Assembly: GCA_023212695.1 (NCBI GenBank)
Contig: JALCCG010000026.1
Location: 1 to 64,000, forward strand
DNA length: 64,000 nucleotides
Source: Sporisorium sorghi
Lineage: Eukaryota > Basidiomycota > Ustilaginomycetes > Ustilaginales > Ustilaginaceae
Direction of reading: 5' to 3'
In this document: positions 51,373-60,161 of the stretch, piece by piece
Layout: each line of letters opens with the position of its first letter
Numbering within the stretch: the first letter of the stretch is position 1
Made by a program: the position numbers and the translations under genes
The notes under the pieces: generated by a model
What the model was told of the DNA's origin: nothing
Database searches by the model: none
The model's input: the letters and a program-made list of their open reading frames with translations, nothing else

Positions 51373-52245
51373 ATGATGAAAAGACCGATGGAAACCTACT
51401 ATGGGGATCACTTTTTCCGGGATGACACCATGATGTACGTGAATCGAAATGCGGAGAATTTTTCAGGCTCATACCATAACCATGATTTTTTGGAAATCGC
51501 TTATATTGTGGAAGGTGAAGGCTTTCATCATCTGGAGAACACGGTGCAGCGAGTCCGCAAAGGCCATATTTTCTATATACCGCTCGGCGTGTCCCACGTA
51601 TTCCGGCCTACTTCTGCAAACGGGAAGCCGCTCATTGTGAACAACTGCATATTCTCTGTACAGCTGCTGTCCAAGCTGATTGCCTTTGCTTCAGATTCCG
51701 ATACAGCATCCTTTCTGCAACGAATGCAGGACGGCTCTCTTGGGTACAAATCGATTATGGACCAGCATGACCGTTTCGAGAAGCTGTTCGACTCCCTCTA
51801 TGAACAAAATGCCATGCCAATCCGTGGGTCAGCTGTTTATTTGCACACTCTGCTTCTACAGCTGGTCATTGAATTCAGCCGTGCAATCGAGCATTTGCAT
51901 ACAAAGCCTTCAGAACTTCAACATCATTCATTTCAAGATGTTCTTCAATACGTGGAGAGACATTACATGCACGAGCTTTCGCTAACGGTTCTTGCGCATA
52001 TCAGCGGATTCAGCGAACGCCATCTGCAGCGCTTGTTCCGCCGATATACCGCTCAAAGCTGGCATCATTACTTACAGACCGTACGTGTTCGGATGAGCCG
52101 GGAACTGCTGCGAACGACCCCGGATAAAGTCAGTGCAATTGCCGAGAAGGTAGGTTATAAGGACATTCACTCCTTTAACTCGGTATTCAAAAGGAATACC
52201 GGACTCACACCGGGTCAGTACCGCAGTGAAACCAGGATCGATTGA
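51373..52245 (+). CDS. AraC family transcriptional regulator (RhaS/RhaR-like)
   Basis: 290 residues. The N-terminal cupin-type sensing domain (NRNAENFSGSYHNHDFLEIAYIVEGEGFHHLEN, GHIFYIPLGVSHVF) should bind a sugar such as rhamnose. The C-terminal AraC domain has two helix-turn-helix units (LTVLAHISGFSERHLQRLFRRY and VSAIAEKVGYKDIHSFNSVFKRNTGLTPGQYR). AGGAGG lies six bases before the ATG. It is divergent from the GH78 gene, whose activation is its likely job. Confidence 0.85.
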   Translation: MMKRPMETYYGDHFFRDDTMMYVNRNAENFSGSYHNHDFLEIAYIVEGEGFHHLENTVQRVRKGHIFYIPLGVSHVFRPTSANGKPLIVNNCIFSVQLLSKLIAFASDSDTASFLQRMQDGSLGYKSIMDQHDRFEKLFDSLYEQNAMPIRGSAVYLHTLLLQLVIEFSRAIEHLHTKPSELQHHSFQDVLQYVERHYMHELSLTVLAHISGFSERHLQRLFRRYTAQSWHHYLQTVRVRMSRELLRTTPDKVSAIAEKVGYKDIHSFNSVFKRNTGLTPGQYRSETRID

Positions 52246-52275
52246 ACAGAGGTCCAACTCCTAATAACGGAGTCC

Positions 52276-53094
52276 TCAAACTTTGAACAATTTTACATGC
52301 TCTTGCGCCCACTCGGCAAAGGTTCTGGCAGGTCGGCCCGTTACGATTTCAACTGTTGGATTGACGGTGTAGGCTTCGACCGGAGGGTTCATATGCCAGT
52401 TGATGACATAATCCATGATGTCCTCCCCTACTCCAAGTTCCGCCATGCGTTTACGCTCCTGCTCCTCTGTTAAGCGGATGAATTGAATGTCTCTGCCGAT
52501 AAGATCGCTGAGGATTCGAACCTTATCTTGAACGGATAATGCTTCGGGACCGGTTAAGGTATAGATTTTACCGGCATGACCGTCTTCCGTCAGGGCTGCG
52601 GCAGCTACCCGTCCAATATCTCCTTCATGTATCAATGCACTGATCGAGTCTCCATAAAGATCACGGACGACCCCCTCCGTTCGTATCGACTCCCTCCAGC
52701 TCAGCACATTGGACATGTATTCAACCGGCTGCAGCTGTGTCCATTCCAGATTGCTTGATTCAACTGCATGCTCTACCGTGCCTTTCTTTCCGTCCCATAA
52801 TACACTCACTCGCTGAACCCCTGCTGCTTCGGCAGCTGCAATGATCTCTTTCCCTGTCGTAAGCGGAACGTAGCCTGTTCCAGTGGTAATTAAATGCAGA
52901 CCGCTCACCCCCTCTAATGCGGGTACCAGAGTGTCAGGATTACTTAAATCTCCGCCGACAACTTCAACAGCTGCAGGCAATTTAGCTGAAGCCGGATAGC
53001 GGCTAAGCGCCCTTACCTTATGACCGGCCTTAAGCAATTCTTCCACCACATGACGTCCTACATTTCCGGTTGCACCTGTGACCAAAATCGTCAT
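52276..53094 (-). CDS. NmrA/SDR family NAD(P)-binding oxidoreductase
   Basis: 272 residues. The ATG at 53094 is eight bases after GGGAGG; the ATG at 53100 is too close. The Rossmann start MTILVTGATGNVGRHVVEELLKAGHKVRAL and the GGDLSNPDTLVPALEGVSGLHLIT block match the NmrA-like atypical SDRs of the YesF kind. No catalytic YxxxK is evident, as usual for this group. It may reduce quinones or sense NAD(P) ratios. Monocistronic. Confidence 0.8.
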   Translation of the reverse strand: MTILVTGATGNVGRHVVEELLKAGHKVRALSRYPASAKLPAAVEVVGGDLSNPDTLVPALEGVSGLHLITTGTGYVPLTTGKEIIAAAEAAGVQRVSVLWDGKKGTVEHAVESSNLEWTQLQPVEYMSNVLSWRESIRTEGVVRDLYGDSISALIHEGDIGRVAAAALTEDGHAGKIYTLTGPEALSVQDKVRILSDLIGRDIQFIRLTEEQERKRMAELGVGEDIMDYVINWHMNPPVEAYTVNPTVEIVTGRPARTFAEWAQEHVKLFKV

Positions 53095-53186
53095 TTTCAT
53101 TCCCTCCCTATGGGTGATTGTTGTATTTCCATTAAACCGCAATTCGAAGTGGGTTACGTCCGGCGCTGGTCTTATGCCAGCATTAT

Positions 53187-53214
53187 AAAAAGGCCTTATC
53201 CAAAGATAAGACCT
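53187..53214 (-). terminator. Terminator of the two-component operon
   Basis: AGG(C/T)CTTATC pairs with GATAAG.CCT around a four-base loop, followed by a T-run on the minus strand. Confidence 0.75.
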
Positions 53215-53238
53215 CTCACTACGACCATAGTCTGATAT

Positions 53239-53880
53239 TTACTTGCCGTACCAATGGTTCCTGATCGCATACAGCGCTGCCTGGGTTCGATCCTGCACCT
53301 CCATTTTTCCTAAAATATGAGTTATATGCGTCTTTACGGTTTTCTCGGTAATATGCAGCTCCACCGCAATCTCTTTATTGCTCCGCCCCATTGTAATTTG
53401 TTCGAGTACATGCTGTTCACGCTTGGTCAGAATATCAATTCCTTTGGCAGCTTCCCCGTCTGTTGCTACATGAGCGATTAACTGGTTTGTCACTTGGGGA
53501 TGAAGCATTCGATTCCCGTTAACGGCAGCCACGATGGTCTCTACCAACACTTTGGGTTCAATATCCTTCAACTGATATCCAATGGCTCCCGCTTTGATGG
53601 CTGGCAGGACGGAATCACGGTCGGCAAAACTGGTAAGTATGATAACCTTGATATGAGGAAATTCGCTTGTGATCCGTTTTGTGGCTTCAACTCCATCCAT
53701 CTCCGGCATCATCAAATCCATCAATACGACATCAGGCTGCAGCATTTCTGCCTTAGCCAGAGCTTCGCGCCCATTCAGCGCCTGATCCACAATTTCAATC
53801 ATGGGCTGGGTCTGCAAGAAATAACGCAAGCCCCTTAATACAACGAGATGATCGTCAACGATGAGAACTTTAATCTTCAT
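53239..53880 (-). CDS. NarL/LuxR-type response regulator (YhcZ-like)
   Basis: 213 residues. Receiver domain 1-120 with acidic pocket VDD, phosphoacceptor D55 in VVLMDLMMPEMDG, and the conserved K in GYQLKDIEPK. LuxR helix-turn-helix at 145-208 (LTKREQHVLEQITMGRSNKEIAVELHITEKTVKTHITHIL). Its start overlaps the kinase stop by four bases. It is probably phosphorylated by the adjacent GAF-domain kinase, as with B. subtilis YhcY-YhcZ and S. aureus AirSR. Confidence 0.9.
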   Translation of the reverse strand: MKIKVLIVDDHLVVLRGLRYFLQTQPMIEIVDQALNGREALAKAEMLQPDVVLMDLMMPEMDGVEATKRITSEFPHIKVIILTSFADRDSVLPAIKAGAIGYQLKDIEPKVLVETIVAAVNGNRMLHPQVTNQLIAHVATDGEAAKGIDILTKREQHVLEQITMGRSNKEIAVELHITEKTVKTHITHILGKMEVQDRTQAALYAIRNHWYGK

Positions 53881-55595
53881 GCATCTACAACCTCTTTCTC
53901 AGTCCATAACGGAACCATGACTGTCAGCATTGTCCCTGTACCTTCTTCACTGCTAATGCTTAAGGTTCCTTGGATCTCGGCTGCCCTCTCCTTCATGCTG
54001 GTAAGCCCAAGCGAACGGTGATGCTGCTCTGAAGAACTGGGGGTAAACCCCCGCCCTTGATCCGAAATTTTCATATATAAATGGGGACCGACCTTCTCCA
54101 TTCTGATCCATGCGCGATTCGTTCCCGCGTGTTTGCTGACATTGTTTAATGCCTCCTGGCCGATTCGATACAGCGTCCCTTCCACCTGCTTTGTAAGCTC
54201 CGGAATTTCCTTCATGAGAAACGTGAGCTGTATGCCAAGCTTCTTGGCATAATCCCTCAAAGAACCCAGTATCCCTTTCGCTTCCCCGGAAGGCCTCAGC
54301 TGCCAGATTAACGTCCGCATTTCGGTCAGCGTTTCCTGAGCCAACTGTCCAATATCACCCATGGCTTCTGCCGTATCCGAATTCTCATGCAGGGTCTGCT
54401 CGCGAACCCCTTGTGCAAGCAGTGATAGAGAGAATAGCTTTTGATTAACCGAATCATGCAAATCCCGCGCAAGGCGGTTCCGTTCTTCGACCAATAGCAG
54501 ATCTTGCCATTCATAATATAAACAAATCTTTTCAATCGCAAGTGAGATATGCTCTGCCAGCACCTCCAGTATTTGGATCTCCAATTCACTAAAGGACGGG
54601 TTCTCCCTACCAATGAAGAGTACGCCCACCATCTCATAGGTTTGAAAAATACGCTCATGATGCTTTAAGGGCAGCGCTGCGGTATACATATAAGGCTGTA
54701 CGCCCGGAAGTATCCGAACCGGACCTTCATGAACCACCACCTTCTGTTCCTCATACGCACGATGTACGCTTCCTGTTTTTTTGCTCGTTTTCTTAGAGCC
54801 CTTACGAACAAGCTCCTTAAGATTGTGTGTCACGCCATTCTGCCGAAAGGTGCGCAGATGCAAGTCATCATTTTCGTCAGACGTAATCATGGCTACACTT
54901 GGCCAGTCAAACGACTGAGCAAGCTGCTCCACAATGGCCGTATACATTTTGTTCATGTCATTAATTTTCCAGAGGTATCTTGTCACCTTGCTTGCCTTGG
55001 CATAATAATCCACGATAAAACGAGATATGCTATCCACTGCTTGCTTCTCCTTCTGCTCGGAGAGCCTCGTCCGCTCAACGGCAGTCCCAATCTGATAAGC
55101 AACAGATTGTAAAAGTGCCAGCTCACCCGCGCTGAAATGCTCTTTGCCCGGTGAGCCTACATTCAGCAGCCCCAATCGTTTTCCTTGAACGGTCAGGGGG
55201 ATTGTAGCATGATGGGTCAAATTGCCGGTTTCTCCCCAGCTCTGTTCAATTGCGTTATATAAACGTTCGCATTCAATAATCGTAACAGGTTCATTTAAGC
55301 TTCCAGCCCAATGCATACGAAGACATAAGCAGTCCCCGCATCGCATCGGTTTTTTATCTTCCCTGGCTAGAGCTGGAGGGAGATTGAAATCCGCCATCTT
55401 ATCATACTCCGGTTTATCACCAACCAGAAAAATCCAGCCTGTCTCAAGATGGGTTAACTCCAGCAGCCGTTCAAGCGTCGTCTGAAGCATTTGCTTCATG
55501 TCGTTGCTCTCATTCAGAGTTTCTGCAATGGTCTTTAGAATCATCAATTCTTCAACATACTGATCTTTATCACACAGTATCAGACTCACCTCCAC
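53877..55595 (-). CDS. GAF-domain sensor histidine kinase (YhcY/AirS-like)
   Basis: 572 residues with no membrane helix, so a soluble sensor. GAF domains span about 30-180 and 215-355; HisKA_3 dimerisation with H380 (RNRLARDLHDSVNQKL) and an ATPase domain at 475-565 (IGQEALNNVSKHAG, ISDQGRGFTP). The first GAF carries C86, C89, C91 (CGDCLC) and C109, a cluster like the redox Fe-S site of AirS. The start is GTG at 55595, with another GTG two codons later. It is co-transcribed with the upstream GNAT and downstream regulator. Confidence 0.85.
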   Translation of the reverse strand: MEVSLILCDKDQYVEELMILKTIAETLNESNDMKQMLQTTLERLLELTHLETGWIFLVGDKPEYDKMADFNLPPALAREDKKPMRCGDCLCLRMHWAGSLNEPVTIIECERLYNAIEQSWGETGNLTHHATIPLTVQGKRLGLLNVGSPGKEHFSAGELALLQSVAYQIGTAVERTRLSEQKEKQAVDSISRFIVDYYAKASKVTRYLWKINDMNKMYTAIVEQLAQSFDWPSVAMITSDENDDLHLRTFRQNGVTHNLKELVRKGSKKTSKKTGSVHRAYEEQKVVVHEGPVRILPGVQPYMYTAALPLKHHERIFQTYEMVGVLFIGRENPSFSELEIQILEVLAEHISLAIEKICLYYEWQDLLLVEERNRLARDLHDSVNQKLFSLSLLAQGVREQTLHENSDTAEAMGDIGQLAQETLTEMRTLIWQLRPSGEAKGILGSLRDYAKKLGIQLTFLMKEIPELTKQVEGTLYRIGQEALNNVSKHAGTNRAWIRMEKVGPHLYMKISDQGRGFTPSSSEQHHRSLGLTSMKERAAEIQGTLSISSEEGTGTMLTVMVPLWTEKEVVDA

Positions 55596-55628
55596 TCCAT
55601 TCCTAAAAATGAAATTACCCTAGATTCT

Positions 55629-56057
55629 TTAAAGCCGTTTCTCGAGCATAACCTCATCTTCCTGGATATAACCCGACTTGGCATAAGCTCCGATCGCCTG
55701 ATCGTTGTCGTGACCTGTCAGCACCTTAACCGTCTTCACTCCACGCTCAACCAGCTGTTCCTCCAGGTATGCGATAAGCATTCCTGCCAGCCCCTGTCTT
55801 CTCGCCCGCTCCTGAACATACATCTCCGTAATTTCGCCCATAAGCTCAGGGTAACAGAAGGACTGAAAGGACTGCGCACAGGCAAATCCCACAGGAACAT
55901 CATTCAAATAAGCAATCGCCACAATCTCGTGCGCCTGTTTCAAGCTTCGCTCCACATCCTCCTGCGGCATTAGAGCTTCATTAAATTCCTCATTCAATTG
56001 AACTAGAACGGAAGCATCGGAATGAGATGCCATGCGAATCTGTTTGTGAATATCCAT
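55629..56057 (-). CDS. GNAT family N-acetyltransferase
   Basis: 142 residues. Single GNAT domain: GEITEMYVQERARRQGLAGMLIAYLEEQLVERGVKTVKVLTG has the acetyl-CoA loop (RRQGLA), and AIGAYAKSGYIQEDEVMLEK completes the fold. It lies 33 bp upstream of the kinase gene on the same strand and is probably the first gene of a GNAT-kinase-regulator operon. The substrate is unknown. Confidence 0.8.
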   Translation of the reverse strand: MDIHKQIRMASHSDASVLVQLNEEFNEALMPQEDVERSLKQAHEIVAIAYLNDVPVGFACAQSFQSFCYPELMGEITEMYVQERARRQGLAGMLIAYLEEQLVERGVKTVKVLTGHDNDQAIGAYAKSGYIQEDEVMLEKRL

Positions 56058-56158
56058 TCTATGTATCCTCCATTATCATCCTTTTAAAATATGGAAAAAA
56101 GTGCTATGTTGCTCCCCCAGTATACCACCTTCTCCAGCCTTTTATATACTTTTGGGTA

Positions 56159-56200
56159 TCAAAAAAAGGGTCCTTGCTGCAAACACAGCAAGAACCTTTT
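56159..56200. terminator. Bidirectional terminator after copD
   Basis: AAAGG(G/T)TCCTTGCTG / CAGCAAG.ACC.TTT hairpin with T-runs on both strands, just past the leftward copD stop. Confidence 0.8.
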
Positions 56201-56224
56201 TCAATTCCAAATCACTCGGCTTGT

Positions 56225-57313
56225 TCAGCCTGCATTAACCGAGAACATCAGACCGCAGTATATCAGCACAACAGCGCCTAACCCACTTAAGAGTCCGCCG
56301 GCAGCCGCGCGGTTCCTGCGAAATACATTCACGACATTCCACAAGAGGACAAGCCCGATACACAGGCTAAGAATCCCTATCCAGCTCCATGTAAATGCCA
56401 GTTCACCGATCGTAAACCCGGGATGGAACCAGACAAAGGTTGAAGCAGGACCGTAGGATGCCAGCGTATCTGTGACATCATGCGGGGCCGGCTGCTGGTT
56501 CATATACCCCGTTGCAATATATATCAACCAGATGAGAATGCTCTCGCTTCGCGCCCATGCCGTCGGTTGATAGCTTGCGTCACGGCGAAGCTTACGCTTA
56601 ACCAGATGACCGTTAACAAAGGCGAAGACCAGCAGCGGCAGGATCAGAATGTGCTTGACAAGCAAGGCCTGTCCGTAGGATAACGTCCAGCTGTTCACGG
56701 GATCCGGCGTCACCGCCGTCATCAGGAACAAACCTGATCCGATCACGATGACAACGCAGACGATTGCTGCTGGATGAAACCATCTCAGAAATGCACCCCA
56801 GCGCTCTGGATCCGTACTGAACCACCCTGTAATCAGCAAAGTTCCCGTCCAAATGGCCATCGCTGTAAAATGTCCAAAAAATGCAAGCTGCCCTGCGCTT
56901 TCGAATAAGGACGCTGCGTGGTTAAACGAGGACATGGCTGCTGCAATACCCAGCAAGGCAACCGGCATAAGCCAGCGTAATACCGTGCCTGAATTTCGGC
57001 GGACGATGATGGTCAAGACCGCCAGCAGTATCGAGAGTACCAGGATCCAGGCATAACGTTCGCCTTCACTGAACTTGAACATAATACTGTTAAAGGACTG
57101 CCAGAACCCAATATCATCCTTGAAGAACATAATAATCTGCAGCAGAGGGACGAAGCCGCACACCATAATGGCCACAGCTGAAACCGGACCCAGCCAGGCT
57201 GGCAAGGAAATTTCAGGTTTATATGCTTTTGGCACCAGGGACAGCACCGTGATACCTGCCAGAACGGCATAAGCTAAATATAAGAACGGTTCACTTAACC
57301 AGTAGTAAGACAT
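56225..57313 (-). CDS. CopD family copper import membrane protein
   Basis: 362 residues. The ATG at 57313 overlaps the CopC stop (TAATG). About eight to nine membrane helices are present, with CopD blocks SSFNHAASLFESAGQLAFFGHFTAMAIWTGTLLITGWF and RWFHPAAIVCVVIVIGSGLF, and His residues in FVNGHLVKRKL likely on the copper path. With CopC it takes up copper. In Bacillus the two are fused (YcnJ); here they are separate genes. Confidence 0.8.
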   Translation of the reverse strand: MSYYWLSEPFLYLAYAVLAGITVLSLVPKAYKPEISLPAWLGPVSAVAIMVCGFVPLLQIIMFFKDDIGFWQSFNSIMFKFSEGERYAWILVLSILLAVLTIIVRRNSGTVLRWLMPVALLGIAAAMSSFNHAASLFESAGQLAFFGHFTAMAIWTGTLLITGWFSTDPERWGAFLRWFHPAAIVCVVIVIGSGLFLMTAVTPDPVNSWTLSYGQALLVKHILILPLLVFAFVNGHLVKRKLRRDASYQPTAWARSESILIWLIYIATGYMNQQPAPHDVTDTLASYGPASTFVWFHPGFTIGELAFTWSWIGILSLCIGLVLLWNVVNVFRRNRAAAGGLLSGLGAVVLIYCGLMFSVNAG

Positions 57314-57951
57314 TATTTTCTCTTCCGCGATGCTCGAATTCCAAAATATCCTGCGACAAATGCCACGATGACTATAATAGCGATCCAAATAGCAGATCCG
57401 CCGCCTTCAGATGATTCGGCAGCCGGAGTGTTCTCAGCTTGCTGACCCTCAGTCGCGGTCTGATCGGTGTTGTCAACTGCCGTGTCATCAGCAGGTGTTC
57501 CTTCATCCTGCGCATCACCGGCATCCGCAGGCGTGTCTTCGGTATCGGCAGGCGGTGTTTCCGGCGCAGTCTCCGCTTCCGGCACTTCTACCTCGAAGGC
57601 ATACGTCCCGTCAACAGGATGTCCATCACCGCCAACAATCTTCCATTCTACCGTGTAAGAACCGGATGGAAGAGGTGCTGCCAGCGTACCCAGCAGCGTA
57701 CTCTGGGTTACTTTTATCTCCGACACTTCTACTGACTCGCCTTGCGCATTTTTAATCTTGACCGTACTCAAGTTTTCATCGATATTTTCATTAAAGGTTA
57801 GACTGACTTCCTTGACGCTTTCCGTCAGCTTGGCATCCGCGGCAGGCGTACTGGTTTCCAGCTTGGAATGGGCCCATGTTGCTGTCGGGAACACCAGCAC
57901 AAGCAGCAGACCCAAGGTCAGCAAAACTGAAGTTTTTACATGTTTCAACAC
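57313..57951 (-). CDS. CopC domain copper-binding protein with C-terminal anchor
   Basis: 212 residues from a GTG at 57951, six bases after GGAGGAG. A Sec signal ends before AHSKLETSTPAADAKL, giving an N-terminal copper-ligand His; the second conserved His is in GGDGHPVDGTYAF. The CopC beta-sandwich covers about 33-125, followed by a Thr/Glu/Pro/Ala-rich linker of about 55 residues and a membrane helix (SAIWIAIIVIVAFVAGYFGI) with a basic tail. It hands copper to CopD, whose gene overlaps. Confidence 0.85.
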   Translation of the reverse strand: MLKHVKTSVLLTLGLLLVLVFPTATWAHSKLETSTPAADAKLTESVKEVSLTFNENIDENLSTVKIKNAQGESVEVSEIKVTQSTLLGTLAAPLPSGSYTVEWKIVGGDGHPVDGTYAFEVEVPEAETAPETPPADTEDTPADAGDAQDEGTPADDTAVDNTDQTATEGQQAENTPAAESSEGGGSAIWIAIIVIVAFVAGYFGIRASRKRK

Positions 57952-58064
57952 GTATATCTCCTCCAAACCATTATCTCAAATTTGAATCTTCCTCATCATA
58001 ACAAAGTCATTTCGACAATGCCAATGAGTATATTGTGAACAATGATTTTCAAATAGTTTACACA

Positions 58065-58098
58065 AAAAGGGCATGCCGCATATGACGCAACATCCCCT
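58065..58098 (-). terminator. Terminator of the GH88/Lpl operon
   Basis: GGGCATGCCGC / GCGCAACATCCC-type interrupted hairpin followed by five Ts on the minus strand, just beyond the GH88 stop. Confidence 0.55.
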
Positions 58099-58122
58099 CA
58101 ATGTTCCATGTAGCTGATCTAC

Positions 58123-59250
58123 CTATTCTCTCTCATACCAATAACCCGGTATCCTCTGGGTCAGCCGCAGCAGTGCTTCAAGATAATAATAGTCGCCCCA
58201 GATCATATAATCGTCCGGTCCCATTCCGCCTCTGACATAATAGGAACCATGCTTGATCAAGCCTTCTTCCCCTTCCTCTCCAAGAGTAGAATATCGGCTT
58301 GCCAGGGAGGTCATCGACCGTTCGACCGCATCTGTCAATAGCCCTTTATTGCCATCTTCATTCTCCAGATGCTCCAATATTTCCAGCATGCCGCATGCTG
58401 CAATCGCAGATGCGGAGCTGTCGCGAGGTGTATCCGCTTCAACCGGAACATCGAAATCCCAATAAGCTACGTTATCCTCCGGCAGATGGCTGATAAAAAA
58501 GCGTGCCGCTCGTATAGCCGTATCCAAGTACTTCGCATCACGGGTATAACGGTATGACAGTGCAAACCCGTAGATCGCCCAAGCCTGGCCGCGCGTCCAG
58601 GTGGAGCCGTCGTGATACCCCTGATGCGTCCCGCCTCCGATGGGAGTTCCATCCGACGGATTGAAGTAGAACGTATGGTACGAGGAGTCGTCCCCTCGCA
58701 TTAAATACCTGCGGCTCTTATCCGCATGCGCCACAGCCACAATCCGGTATCGCTCATCTCCGGTTTGGTTATAGGCCCAGTACAGCAGCGGAATATTCAT
58801 CATGCAATCGATGATGATGCGACCTCCGTTCTTCTCGTCCCCCTTCCGGCCCCATGCCTGAATATACTGTCCTTCCTCCCGCCAGCGCAGCATCAGATGG
58901 TCGGCAGCTTTCAGAGCGAGCTGTTTGCCCTCTTCATGCTCGTCCACGATCCACGCCGCTAATGCAGACGGCAGGTAGAGGAACCCGATGTCATGATGAT
59001 CCAGATGCCGCTTCTCCTGCAAGCGCAGCTTATAATCCTCCAAGTGCGCTAGTGCCGTCTCCTTAAACAACGGTTCCTTCGTATATTCATAACTCAGCCA
59101 GATCATTCCGGTGTAGAACCCCTCGATCCAGTCATTGCTCTCTCCCCACTCGTAGCGCTTCTCCGCCGTGATATGGGGAAACTTCTTCGGATATCGGTTC
59201 ATATTGCTCTTGATCTTTTGGATCGCGTCCTGAATGGCTTGTTCCCACAT
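58123..59250 (-). CDS. GH88 unsaturated glucuronyl hydrolase-type enzyme
   Basis: 375 residues with no signal peptide, so cytoplasmic. Alpha/alpha-barrel motifs of the family: WGESNDWIEGFYTGMIWLSYEYT, DHHDIGFLYLPSALAAW (an acid residue), GGRIIIDCMMNIPLLYWA (the catalytic Asp), HQGYHDGSTWTRGQAWAIYGFAL and MIWGDYYYLEALLRL. It removes unsaturated uronic acid from oligosaccharides made by polysaccharide lyases. AGGAGG precedes the ATG. Last gene of the Lpl-type operon, so it acts on the imported sugars. Confidence 0.85.
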   Translation of the reverse strand: MWEQAIQDAIQKIKSNMNRYPKKFPHITAEKRYEWGESNDWIEGFYTGMIWLSYEYTKEPLFKETALAHLEDYKLRLQEKRHLDHHDIGFLYLPSALAAWIVDEHEEGKQLALKAADHLMLRWREEGQYIQAWGRKGDEKNGGRIIIDCMMNIPLLYWAYNQTGDERYRIVAVAHADKSRRYLMRGDDSSYHTFYFNPSDGTPIGGGTHQGYHDGSTWTRGQAWAIYGFALSYRYTRDAKYLDTAIRAARFFISHLPEDNVAYWDFDVPVEADTPRDSSASAIAACGMLEILEHLENEDGNKGLLTDAVERSMTSLASRYSTLGEEGEEGLIKHGSYYVRGGMGPDDYMIWGDYYYLEALLRLTQRIPGYWYERE

Positions 59251-59264
59251 GATTTTAATTCCTC

Positions 59265-60146
59265 CTATTCTTTGATGGCTCCGATCATAACGCCCTTCAC
59301 GAAATATTTCTGCAAAAACGGGTACAGGAACAAAATCGGCAGCGTAGCCACCATAATTGTTGCGTATTTGATCGTTTCGCCCACCGGCATCCGGTCTCCT
59401 CCGCCTACTGAGGTCATCATGCTGTTGGTGTCGTTCTGAATCAGAATCTCGCGCAGAATCAGCTGCAGCGGGAACAAGTTCCGGTCCCTTAAATAGATGA
59501 GTGCATCAAACCATTTATTCCAGTGCCACACTCCGTAAAAGAGCACCATAACCGCTATGACCGGCAGCGACAGCGGGATGATGATCCGGAACAGAATCGT
59601 CCAGTCGTTGGCGCCGTCAATCCGCGCGGATTCCTCCAACGCATCGGGGACCCCTTGAAAAGCGGTTCGCATAATAATCAAGTTCCATGTTGTCATGGCG
59701 CTTGGAATAATCAGTGCCCAGTACGTATCCAGCAGGCCGATGTTTTTCATTAACAGATATTTCGGAATAAGCCCTCCGTCGAAAAACATCGTCATGACAA
59801 TCAGCATCATAATGGTGCTTTTCCACATGACGTTTTTTCTGGATAAACCATAGGCTCCAAGAGCCGTCATCAGAATGTTCAGCGTCGTTCCGACCGCTAC
59901 ATAAAAGATTGTGTTCAGATAACTGCGAATGATGTTCGGATTCTCAAATACCATCCGGTAGGAATCCAGCGAGAACCCCTTGGGCCACAGCAGGATTCCC
60001 CGATGCTGAACGAACTCGGCAGGCGTACTGATCGAAGCAAACAATACATATAGAAACGGGTACAGCGTTACGATTGACAACAAGCATAGAAGAATCACAT
60101 TCGCTGCATCAAATATGACCTCACTGATTGATTTTGAAGTTCGCAT
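59265..60146 (-). CDS. Oligosaccharide ABC transporter permease (LplC/YtcP type)
   Basis: 293 residues with six membrane helices. The cytoplasmic coupling loop DALEESARIDGANDWTILFRIIIPLSLP carries the EAA motif. LplC-type blocks IALFASISTPAEF-like VLFASISTPAEFVQHRG and FYGVWHWNKWFDALIYLRDRNLFPLQLILREIL are clear. With LplB and the binding protein it imports a complex oligosaccharide; the ATPase is usually encoded elsewhere (MsmK/UgpC type) and is absent here. AAAGGGGG precedes the ATG. Confidence 0.88.
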   Translation of the reverse strand: MRTSKSISEVIFDAANVILLCLLSIVTLYPFLYVLFASISTPAEFVQHRGILLWPKGFSLDSYRMVFENPNIIRSYLNTIFYVAVGTTLNILMTALGAYGLSRKNVMWKSTIMMLIVMTMFFDGGLIPKYLLMKNIGLLDTYWALIIPSAMTTWNLIIMRTAFQGVPDALEESARIDGANDWTILFRIIIPLSLPVIAVMVLFYGVWHWNKWFDALIYLRDRNLFPLQLILREILIQNDTNSMMTSVGGGDRMPVGETIKYATIMVATLPILFLYPFLQKYFVKGVMIGAIKE

Positions 60147-60161
60147 AGATGGCCCCCTTTC

